Positions 29,972 through 37,231 of a stretch of 64,000 nt of DNA are shown in pieces; position 1 is the first letter of the stretch; every line of letters begins with the position of its first letter. The notes beneath the pieces are model-generated. The model made no database searches. It was given only the letters and a program-made list of their open reading frames with translations, and had not been told where the DNA came from. The translations under genes were made by a program, and so were the position numbers. This DNA is from Paulinella micropora (taxonomy: Eukaryota; Cercozoa; Imbricatea; Euglyphida; Paulinellidae): assembly GCA_019918135.1 (NCBI GenBank), contig WBZZ01004066.1:246001-310000 (forward strand), written 5' to 3'.

Positions 29972-31549
29972 CTACGGCTGTTTTTCCTCCTGGAGCTTGG
30001 CCGTCTGGCCCGGCGCTGGGGCTACCCCGGGTCGGTCGGACCCAGCGGCGGGGCCGCGGCCGGGCCCGCCGCCGAGCCAGGCGCGCACCAAGTCGGGGTC
30101 CAGCCGCACCTCGTCGCCGGCCGCGTCGTACACGAGGGCCCGGGCCCAGAAGCTGTCGAAGTCGTCCAGGAGCGCCCGCAGCCGCTCGCGGAAGATGAGG
30201 TGGTACAGGTACCGGCGCTGCGCCGTCCGCTGGCAGTGCTGGTGCAGGGCGGCCGTGAGCTGGTGCACCGGGGCCAGGGCCGCGGGGTCCGCGCCGTGCC
30301 GCCCAAAGTACTGGCAGTAGCTGTGCCGCAGCTCTGCCTCGTCGCCGGCCTGGGCCAAAAAAGTCTCGGCCAGCTTGCGCAGCTGCCAGACGTGCAGGGT
30401 TCGAGCGCGCGCCGGCGGCACCCCCCCGGCCCGCACCAGCGCCCCGGTCAGCCGCGCCTGCAGCTCGTCGTCGGAAATGACGAGCGCGCCACGCCCGCGG
30501 CCCCGGCCGAGGCCCGGGTAGCGGCAGGAGAAGACGAAGCCGCGCGTGCCCAGGCCCCGGCCCAGCGCACGCCACTCCGGCAGTACCCAGCCCAACAGGC
30601 CGCCGACGTCCCGCGCCGCGCCGGGCCCATCATGGCCGCAGCGTCGCAGCGTCTGCAGCGGCAGCGGCTGTACGTACTCTCGGTCGTAGTAGAAGCGGGC
30701 CGTCTTGTGCACGGACGCCAGCTCGAACGGGTTGCTGAGGTCTAGCCACCAGCGCCCGCCCGCCTCCTCGCGCCGCAGGGTGACGCCGAACTGCAGCCGG
30801 CGCAGGATCGAGCTGCGGGGCTGGGGCGTCAGGCTCAGCAGGCACAGCACGACCAGGTCCGCCAGCGCCTGATAACGTGCGCCCGCCCCGGCCGCCTCCT
30901 CGGCCGCCGCGGTGGGGTAGCGGCGCAGGTAGCGGCCGGCCGCCAGCGTGCGCGCGGCCTGCAGGTCCCACCAGGTCAGCGCGAGGTCCGCATCCTTGGG
31001 GTGCCAGCTCTGTTCCGCCGTGGCCAGGCGCTGCAGGTTGTAGGCCGCCCGCCACAGCAGCCGCCGGCAGGCCGCAGCGGGGCAGGGCCGGCCCGCGTCC
31101 CGGGCGTCGGACCGGGCGTAGGCGGCGGCCACGCTTAGCACCACCGGCCGCAGGTAGCGCACCAAGAACAGGCACCGCTCCCAGGGGTAGCCCAGCCGCT
31201 GCCGGAGGTGCCAGACCCAGCCGACCAGCCGCGAGCGCAGGCGGGTGCTCCACGACCCGTCCTCGCGCCGCCGGAAGAAGAGGGTGGCGCCGAGCGTCCG
31301 CTTCTCGGGCCGCTTCGTGGTCTGCCAGGGGGGCCACCAGCGCCGGTCGTGGGCGAAGCCGAGGAACGCGAGCGTGGCGAACAGGGCGCACTGTTGGCCC
31401 CGGGGGCCGAGCCCCACCCCCCACCGCTCGGGGTCGAAGGGCCGCCGCTGCTCGGCGCGGAACACCTCAAACTCGTGCCGGAGCCCCGGCCCCGCCGCCG
31501 GGTAGGCCAGGCCGACCGGGATCGGCCGCAGGAAGCTAGGGTTGGCCAT
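29972..31549 (-). CDS. Tyrosine-recombinase-like protein
   Basis: 525 residues from the Met of MANPSFLRPIPVG (31,549); upstream Mets add only low complexity. Features shared with the 37,232-40,063 protein are a helical N-terminal half, then LLSLTPQPRSSILRRLQFG (catalytic-Arg box position), a short hairpin with HKTARFYY (catalytic-Lys position), and LHVWQLRKLAETFLAQAG, which resembles the HxxR box with following helix. A final Tyr candidate lies in the C-terminal RRYLYHLIF stretch. Such enzymes cut and rejoin DNA via a 3'-phosphotyrosine intermediate. Uninterrupted frame. Could serve genome integration, telomere or concatemer resolution, or be a relic of a Crypton-like mobile element. Assignment rests on motif order only. 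Confidence 0.5.
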   Translation of the reverse strand: MANPSFLRPIPVGLAYPAAGPGLRHEFEVFRAEQRRPFDPERWGVGLGPRGQQCALFATLAFLGFAHDRRWWPPWQTTKRPEKRTLGATLFFRRREDGSWSTRLRSRLVGWVWHLRQRLGYPWERCLFLVRYLRPVVLSVAAAYARSDARDAGRPCPAAACRRLLWRAAYNLQRLATAEQSWHPKDADLALTWWDLQAARTLAAGRYLRRYPTAAAEEAAGAGARYQALADLVVLCLLSLTPQPRSSILRRLQFGVTLRREEAGGRWWLDLSNPFELASVHKTARFYYDREYVQPLPLQTLRRCGHDGPGAARDVGGLLGWVLPEWRALGRGLGTRGFVFSCRYPGLGRGRGRGALVISDDELQARLTGALVRAGGVPPARARTLHVWQLRKLAETFLAQAGDEAELRHSYCQYFGRHGADPAALAPVHQLTAALHQHCQRTAQRRYLYHLIFRERLRALLDDFDSFWARALVYDAAGDEVRLDPDLVRAWLGGGPGRGPAAGSDRPGVAPAPGQTAKLQEEKQP

Positions 31550-32166
31550 GGGTCCCGGCTGCCACGGATGTTGGCGCCGGGAGGGGGGGGAGGGAAGAAG
31601 AGGCTTTCCCTCTGGCTCCGAGTGTGGCCACGGGCGCACAACACACACACGGTGCTCTGCCTCCCCTTACCCACTCCCCCGCGCACCCCCGCGGCGAGCA
31701 GGGCGGCGGCGCCGCGGGCCAGCGCGTGGCAGACGAACAGGTATACCTGGTACAGCTGGCCGAGGCTGACTTCTGCTTGGGGGCAGGCGAGGTACCAGAC
31801 GTGCCGGCGCGGCGAGGTAGGGGTCGAGTTGGTACAGACCTGCAGCGCCAGCTCGTCGGCCGGTGCGCCGCTCAGCAGGTGCAGCGCGCGTGCGACCGCG
31901 CGGTACAGCTGGTTCCGGACCTGCAGGTCCCGCCTCGCGCCCGCGGGCGTCGCGTCCGCGCTCCAGGCCAGGGGGAAGGCCACGCGGAGCACAAAGGGCA
32001 GGGTAGAGTAGAGCTCACGGTGGATAGTGCCTAGGTCGCCAAACTCGTTGTACTGCCCCAGACTGGTGGACGGAGAGCCCGACTTCCCTGCCCTGACCTC
32101 GCCCCGGCTCTGGCGGGTCCGGCGGGCGTGGAAGAACCGGGCGGAAATAGGCACGCGCGGCGGCAT
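31135..32166 (-). CDS. Hypothetical protein, C-terminal end uncertain
   Basis: Starts MPPRVPISARFFHARR at 32,166. Residues about 35-155 look like real protein (FGDLGTIHRELYSTLPFVLRV, RNQLYRAVARALHLLSG, HVWYLACPQAEVSLGQLYQVYLFVCHALA). The remaining frame overlaps the start of the recombinase-like gene in another phase and turns low-complexity, so the true end is probably near 31,640-31,700 and lost to an indel. No family recognised. Transcribed toward and possibly with the recombinase-like gene. Confidence 0.45.
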   Translation of the reverse strand: MPPRVPISARFFHARRTRQSRGEVRAGKSGSPSTSLGQYNEFGDLGTIHRELYSTLPFVLRVAFPLAWSADATPAGARRDLQVRNQLYRAVARALHLLSGAPADELALQVCTNSTPTSPRRHVWYLACPQAEVSLGQLYQVYLFVCHALARGAAALLAAGVRGGVGKGRQSTVCVLCARGHTRSQRESLFFPPPPPGANIRGSRDPWPTLASCGRSRSAWPTRRRGRGSGTSLRCSAPSSGGPSTPSGGGWGSAPGANSAPCSPRSRSSASPTTGAGGPPGRPRSGPRSGRSAPPSSSGGARTGRGAPACARGWSAGSGTSGSGWATPGSGACSWCATCGRWC

Positions 32167-32714
32167 GCGCTAGGGAGAGGGCAGTCCGTGCCTGGCTCAC
32201 CGGTCGGTCGAGGGCCGCCCGCTGGTTGTGGCTGGGGTAGCAGGTGTGGCGGGGGTAGGGGCGTGGGTCCGCCGGGGCGGGCCGCCAGGGGAAAGAGCCG
32301 CGCGCGCCCCGTCCGGCGCGTGACGCCGGCCGCGGGGTGTGGAGGGGGGGGGGGGGGGGAGCACGCACGCCCGGCCAGCGTGTGGCCGAGGCGGGGGAGG
32401 GGGAGGGGAGGGGGTGACACGCACGCCACTCGACGCGGGCGCACGCCGCTCGACGCGGGCGCACGCCGCTCGACGCAGGCGCTGCCGGAGCGGGCGCCCC
32501 CCCCCCCCCCCCCCACGCACGCGCTGGGGGGGGAGTGTCACGGGGGCCGAGCGCGCGACGGGCGGCGCGCTCCCAAGCGCACGCGTCGAAAACGACGACG
32601 CGCTCCAACCACGCGCGTGGCACGCGGGCGCGCGCCCCCCACGCCCCCTCGTCGGGCGCAGCTAACCAGGCCAGAATTCCTCTGTCGCTAGAGTTTGTAA
32701 GCACCAACACTACC
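32167..32714. promoter_or_regulatory. Upstream region of histone H3 with tandem repeats and homopolymers
   Basis: Divergent gap containing a G-run (32,344-32,359), three 20-bp tandem repeats and a C-run (32,499-32,513). The last 40 bases (CGCTAGAGTTTGTAAGCACCAACACTACC) before ATG 32,715 are less GC-rich. Confidence 0.4.
32421..32480. repeat. Three 20-bp tandem repeats
   Basis: GCACGCCGCTCGACGCGGGC repeated at 32,421, 32,441 and 32,461 with single-base differences in the first and third copies. Confidence 0.9.
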
Positions 32715-33149
32715 ATGGCTCGCACCAAGCAGACCGCACGCAAGAGCACCGGTGGCCAAGCTCCGCGCCGGCAACTGGCTACCAAGGCCGCACGCAAGAC
32801 CGCCGTCGTCAGCGGTGGAGTCAAGAAGCCCTACCGCTACCGCCCTGGTACCGTGGCCCTACGCGAGATCCGCCGCTACCAGAAGTCCCAGGACCTGCTG
32901 CTGCGCAAACTACCCTTCGCCCGCCTCGTCCGGGAGATCGCGCAAGACTTCAAGTCGGACCTGCGCTTCCAGTCCGTGGCGATCCTCGCTTTGCAAGAGG
33001 CCGCGGAAGATTACCTGGTGCACTTGTTCGAAGAGGCACAGCTGTGTGCCATCCATGCCAAACGCATCACCGTGAGAACCAACGACATCCGTTTGGCGCG
33101 TCGCATCCGGGGTGAGCGCTCGCCTAGTGAATTTTTTGTACCTAAGTAA
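32715..33149 (+). CDS. Histone H3 homologue
   Basis: 144 residues, intronless. The tail begins [20 protein letters not shown]; Lys 4, 9, 23, 27 and 36 of standard numbering are kept, but Lys14 is Gln and Lys18 is Arg. The fold is full length ([52 protein letters not shown]). The buried Cys110 position is Ala, the L2 region near the dyad reads RTNDIR instead of the usual MPKDIQ, and there is a nine-residue C-terminal extension ending FFVPK. The protein should pair with H4 in nucleosome-like particles; no other histone is in the window. Viral H3 genes are known in medusaviruses, marseilleviruses (fused) and mirusviruses. ATTAAA at 33,169-33,174 marks the mRNA end. Confidence 0.95.
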   Translation: MARTKQTARKSTGGQAPRRQLATKAARKTAVVSGGVKKPYRYRPGTVALREIRRYQKSQDLLLRKLPFARLVREIAQDFKSDLRFQSVAILALQEAAEDYLVHLFEEAQLCAIHAKRITVRTNDIRLARRIRGERSPSEFFVPK

Positions 33150-33168
33150 CTGCAGTTTTTTGGTTTTG

Positions 33169-33174
33169 ATTAAA
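33169..33174 (+). terminator. ATTAAA polyadenylation-type signal after H3
   Basis: ATTAAAAAAAGG 20 bases after the H3 stop, with a preceding T-rich stretch. Confidence 0.45.
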
Positions 33175-33602
33175 AAAAGGGAACTTGTACACACATTAAA
33201 AAAAGTAAAAACCGGTTTTTTAGACAGTACCGAGCCGGCGGGGGTCCGGTGCCTGCTAGGAAAGCCCCTCTGTCCAGAGCGGTTTACAGTGGGAGACTTG
33301 GTTCTTGAGCGGTTCTTGAGCGGTTTCACGACCCTGAGTCCTTTTACCTGCAAGTGCAGCGACCAGCACCAGACTCAGAGTGTGCCTGGGCGGCAAAAGC
33401 TAGCCTCTGCCAGGGTACTTATCTCTTCTTGCCCTCTGCCAGGCTAACAGTCCAAGGGGCCACCCCCAGAGCCAAGGGGCAGCGCTCACCTCCCCGCTCG
33501 CCCTCCTCCCCTCCCCTCCCCCGACCCGCGCGAGGGCGCCGCCGTCAGGCGGGCTTCTCGGCCTGGGGGGGGGGGGGAGCCTGTAGGAAGCAGAAAACAG
33601 AC

Positions 33603-34520
33603 ATGAGCCATGGGGAGGCAAGGGGCAAGCGTTGTCAACGATGCCACAAGGAGGGCCCTTCTTCGGTAAGGCCTGCGCCCACTCTACGCGGGACACAACT
33701 GTTGCGCTCAATGCGTGTGTGTGTGCAGGCAGGACAGCCCAAGAAGCAGAGGCGCGATGGAGAGGGCCTAGCTAGCCTGGGAGCACACGCAGACAAGGAA
33801 CATGGCAGGCGGGATGGCGCGGGAGAGGAAGATGACGAGGAAGGCTACGCTATGGAGGCAAAACGGCCCGTGCTTGGTAGTTTGGATGGGGAAGATGAAT
33901 ACCAGACAGAAGACAGCGCGGGAGAGGAAGACGAAGTCATCGACCCACGGGCCGCGCTTAGAGGCTGGCGGGTAACGGATAAATACCTTGAGGTACGAGG
34001 CCTGAAGGCGCCTACGCCCGACGAGCTCCAACAGTTCACGTGGGAGGACAAGGATACACTGGCGATGTTTCGGTCGGAGCTGGACAGACAGCTGCAGGCA
34101 CTGCGCCGGCCGCGAAACGCACCCCTTGCCCCACTAGTCACCTTCTTGTTCGGGCCGCTGTACCTCTTGCTGCGACTGTCGAGATGTCAGCGAAAGAGCC
34201 CTTCTGATGGCAAAATGTACGACACCATTGACGTGGTCCAGATAGGGGTAGACCACACTGTGGCTGGCAAGGGGCACGGTCGTCGCTTGCTACAGGAGCT
34301 CGCCCGGGCCCTGACGCTAAACCCTGGCCTGAAAAACCGTCGCGTCTATTACGAGTCTGCCATAGGAGAGGGCAAGGATTTCCTGGACAGATTGGTCAGG
34401 CGGGGTCTGTTTGAACGAATGCCTTACGACCAGGACAGTGCGCTTAGCACCCCAGAACTGGCACGGCTTCCACCACCGGCCCCCTCCTCTCGCCCCCCGG
34501 CTGGCCCACCAAGCAGTTGA
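33603..34520 (+). CDS. GNAT-like acetyltransferase domain protein, possible small intron
   Basis: 305 residues from ATG 33,603 (MSHGEARGKRCQRCHK). The N-terminal third is acidic/basic low complexity (KKQRR, EEDDEEGY). A hydrophobic stretch PLVTFLFGPLYLLLRL lies mid-protein. The C-terminal roughly 90 residues read DVVQIGVDHTVAGKGHGRRLLQELARAL, resembling GNAT motif A (acetyl-CoA pyrophosphate loop x-x-G-x-G/A), followed by a Tyr-containing strand and FLDRLVRRGLFER, the usual end of the fold. Substrate unknown. Next to histone H3, so acetylation of histone or another basic target is an untested possibility. A GTAAGG...TGCAG segment at 33,666-33,728 could be a 63-nt intron. AATAAA follows the stop. 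Confidence 0.55.
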   Translation: MSHGEARGKRCQRCHKEGPSSVRPAPTLRGTQLLRSMRVCVQAGQPKKQRRDGEGLASLGAHADKEHGRRDGAGEEDDEEGYAMEAKRPVLGSLDGEDEYQTEDSAGEEDEVIDPRAALRGWRVTDKYLEVRGLKAPTPDELQQFTWEDKDTLAMFRSELDRQLQALRRPRNAPLAPLVTFLFGPLYLLLRLSRCQRKSPSDGKMYDTIDVVQIGVDHTVAGKGHGRRLLQELARALTLNPGLKNRRVYYESAIGEGKDFLDRLVRRGLFERMPYDQDSALSTPELARLPPPAPSSRPPAGPPSS

Positions 34521-34550
34521 CTGCGGGGGGCAGCGGGTTCTTGTAATAAT

Positions 34551-34556
34551 AATAAA
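34551..34556 (+). terminator. AATAAA polyadenylation-type signal
   Basis: TAATAATAATAAAAGG about 30 bases after the GNAT-like gene stop. Confidence 0.45.
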
Positions 34557-34698
34557 AGGCTAAGCTTGTCAAAGTATGCTAGCCCCTCCTGTGCACAATA
34601 CCAGGGCAGGTTCCGGTCGAGCGTGCGCCCAGCAGCGGGGCCTCAAGGCTAGGGCGGAGGGGTGCCCCCCTCCCAACGAGCTAGGCGCGCTGCTTCGT

Positions 34699-35538
34699 TC
34701 AATCCGTCGGGCCCGCTACCTGCCGCGCCGCGACAGCCAGTTTGGTCTCTCCGGCCCCTCGCGGTGGTTCTTGCCCGCTCTGCTGCAGCTCGAGCCGCGC
34801 CGCCGCCTCTCGTTCTTCCCGGTGCTGTGCACCCAGGCTGGTCAGGCACTTGACCACCCGTGCTTCTTCGCCTTTTTTTTGCCCTAGCTCGTACATAGCG
34901 TCCAGCAGTGCTAGCGCCGGCAGCGCAGCCTGTGTGTCGTCCTTTTCCAACCACTGGGACCACCGTGCTAGCCACGGACCAAAGGCTGGCTGCAAGTTAA
35001 TCTCTCGGTCAGTGTCAGACAGTCTGGTACCAGAGGCGGCGAGTCCCGTCCGCTGCGAGAAGACAGCCAGCTCGGTGGCCCAGGTTCCCTTGGCTTGCGC
35101 CACGTACCCTTCGTACCCGGACGTGACGTTCTTCTGTGCCCACTCCCACCACTCCTGCCAGGCTGTTTGCCATCTCTGTCTCGTGCTCTGAAGAACCCCC
35201 TTCCGGTAAGCGGTATCGTTGGTCCGGATAGCAGCTAGCAGTTCAGCTTCCATGTCCCGCATCTTCTGAATCGGCCCCGGTGTTGGTACGTTGCGCCTGG
35301 CAGCACCGGGCGCCCCTTGCAACCTGGCGACACGCTCTTGCAACAAACCGATCCTGGCCTGTAACGGCCACAGCTCCGCTCGTAGCTTGGCCCGGACGGC
35401 TGCTTTCAGGCGCCGCGCGTGATCTTGGCGACGTTGTAGTTCACCGGCCACGTCCGCCCTCGGCACCGTTCCACCGCTCGCAGCCCGGTGGCGTGCACGG
35501 CTACTGCAGGCCTCTTTGGCCGGCCGCTGGCTAGACAT
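34699..35538 (-). CDS. Coiled-coil protein of unknown function
   Basis: 279 residues starting MSSQRPAKEACSSRARHR at 35,538 (the upstream frame is Arg/Gly low complexity and antisense to the next gene). Long basic helix at about residues 30-85 (LQRRQDHARRLKAAVRAKL), a Trp-rich middle (WQTAWQEWWEWAQ), then LxxAL helices and a charged tail. No membrane segment. General similarity in style to the 12,148-13,086 protein. May be a structural or DNA-associated protein; no family recognised. Confidence 0.65.
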   Translation of the reverse strand: MSSQRPAKEACSSRARHRAASGGTVPRADVAGELQRRQDHARRLKAAVRAKLRAELWPLQARIGLLQERVARLQGAPGAARRNVPTPGPIQKMRDMEAELLAAIRTNDTAYRKGVLQSTRQRWQTAWQEWWEWAQKNVTSGYEGYVAQAKGTWATELAVFSQRTGLAASGTRLSDTDREINLQPAFGPWLARWSQWLEKDDTQAALPALALLDAMYELGQKKGEEARVVKCLTSLGAQHREEREAAARLELQQSGQEPPRGAGETKLAVAARQVAGPTD

Positions 35539-35630
35539 GGCCGAGGTAGCACACGGATCTACGGGTCTTTTTTGCTTGGCTGGCAGCCGGGCCGCGGCGC
35601 CGTTCCCACCCCCGCCCGGCCGCAGGGGGA

Positions 35631-36557
35631 GTGGCCTCCCCCCTCCCCGGCCCCACGGCGCACGCCCGCCCTTCCCCCCCCCCCCCCCCCCCTCTCCCCT
35701 CCCCTCGTGCAGGCAGGGCGTGGCCTGGCGCGGGCGGGGAGCTGAACTGGTTCGACGTGCTCGACGTGGCCCGGCTCCTGGACGAAGGCTACGTCGCGCC
35801 CTGGCCCCCGGGCGCCGTGAACCGGGCCTATGTCGCGCGGCCCGGCGGCCTGGAGCTCGTAGGCGAGTACCTGACCACCGTCGTGCACGTGGTGCCGTCC
35901 TGGCTGCGGCCGAACGAGGGCGAAGCCCTGCCACGCCTCAACACCGTGCACTGGATGTACACCTGGCGGCAAACCCTGGGCCGCGCGGCGGACCGCCTGC
36001 CCGGCCGGCGCGGCCTGTCCGACGGGGACCTGGCGCTGCTCCGGGAACGCTACCACCTGGGCGTAGGCCAGCCAGGGGATTGGTTCGAGCACTTCGTACC
36101 GGAAAGCCGCCCTTCGTTCTGCGCGGCGCTGCAGGCCGAATTGGAGTGCGGCCTGCGCGTCAGACCCATGAGGGCGTTCCGTCTGGCGGCCGGCGGCGTG
36201 CTGGTCACGAGCGCCAACCAGGGCGGCGGCCGAGACTTCAGGGTGTTGACCACCAGCGGGCTCTGGTTGACCACCCTCGCGGAAAATCCCGACGACACCT
36301 TCACCCGAGACTACGGCCGCTCCTGGCTGCAGTCCCTGGTCAAGCTGCGCGAGGGGCTCGGCACGCCCGACAACACCGGCTTCCGGCTGGTGGCGGGAAC
36401 GGCGGGCCTGCTGGCGGCGGTCCGTGCGCTTGCGCACAGACTCCGCCCTGACTGCAGCGACGAGACAGTGAACGGGGACCTCCACTCCGGCGGCCTGGTC
36501 TCCTACTGCCTGTTCCGGCGTGCGTGCAGCCTCCGAGACCGGCCCGGGAGCGCGTAG
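35631..36557 (+). CDS. Hypothetical protein, 308 residues
   Basis: The N terminus is Pro-rich low complexity; the protein-like part starts about residue 37 (GELNWFDVLDVARLLDEGYVA), so translation may begin later than 35,631. It continues with LVGEYLTTVVHVVPSWL, HWMYTWRQTLG, a DWFEHFVPE block, GGVLVTSANQGGG, TRDYGRSWLQSLVKL and a Cys-containing end (SYCLFRRACSLRD). No signal or membrane helix. No family recognised. Uninterrupted frame. Confidence 0.6.
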   Translation: MASPLPGPTAHARPSPPPPPPLPSPRAGRAWPGAGGELNWFDVLDVARLLDEGYVAPWPPGAVNRAYVARPGGLELVGEYLTTVVHVVPSWLRPNEGEALPRLNTVHWMYTWRQTLGRAADRLPGRRGLSDGDLALLRERYHLGVGQPGDWFEHFVPESRPSFCAALQAELECGLRVRPMRAFRLAAGGVLVTSANQGGGRDFRVLTTSGLWLTTLAENPDDTFTRDYGRSWLQSLVKLREGLGTPDNTGFRLVAGTAGLLAAVRALAHRLRPDCSDETVNGDLHSGGLVSYCLFRRACSLRDRPGSA

Positions 36558-36672
36558 CCCCTGGCGGACGGCGTCCCCCCCCGGCCAGCGTGCCAAGCGA
36601 GCCTGACCTCTGTCCCTTGTAGCTCACGGGCCTGCCGGAACGTAATAGCTGAACATTTTATTATATACAAAG

Positions 36673-36969
36673 CTATTCCTGGTCTTCTCTGCGCCAGCCC
36701 GAGGGTGCTAGATAGTCTCGAAGCCGCTCCACTTGCTGCAATCTTAATACGCTCGTCTGGTCTGTGTTGTTGTTTTCAGGCAATGTCAGCTTCTCTAGCT
36801 GGTCACAGTGCACTGGCTGTTGACTGACTGGCCGGCATCCCCTGAGCCCGCTCTTTCTCTGTCTTTCTCGTGCTCTCTGTGTCCTCCCTTCGATGGGTGG
36901 TTGGGAACAGTCATTAAAAGCGCGATGAAGCCGTTCCCGGCACGAAAGGGGGGGGGGGGGGGAGTGCAC
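36673..36969 (-). CDS. Possible small protein, 98 residues
   Basis: Moderate-GC ORF convergent with the 35,631-36,557 gene, ending LRDYLAPSGWRREDQE. The minus strand has AATAAA (36,659-36,664) about ten bases after its stop, which supports a real transcript end. The start is uncertain because the first residues are encoded near a G/C run. Function unknown. Confidence 0.4.
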   Translation of the reverse strand: MHSPPPPLSCRERLHRAFNDCSQPPIEGRTQRARERQRKSGLRGCRPVSQQPVHCDQLEKLTLPENNNTDQTSVLRLQQVERLRDYLAPSGWRREDQE

Positions 36970-37231
36970 CCGCCTCCCCGGCCCAGACTAGACGCTGGCG
37001 GGACACGACTGGCGTGGCCGCCGGGCCCGGGGGCGAGGGAGGCGGAAGGTAAGGAGGAGAGAGAGGCGGGAGGGGGGGCGGGGGGAGGAGAGGGAGGCGG
37101 TCGAGAGGGGGGGGGGGGGGCGGAAGAAGGGAGGGCGGGGGGGGGGGGGGCGGCGCGCGGCCGTGCCTCCGCCCACCCCCTCCCCGTGCAGGGGACACGC
37201 CGGCGGGGCCACGCCGCGCCCGGGCCAGTGC
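36970..37231. other. Spacer with G-runs upstream of recombinase-like gene
   Basis: Polypurine G-rich tracts at 37,070-37,152, with further G-runs at 36,950-36,961 just upstream. No gene supported. Confidence 0.4.
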
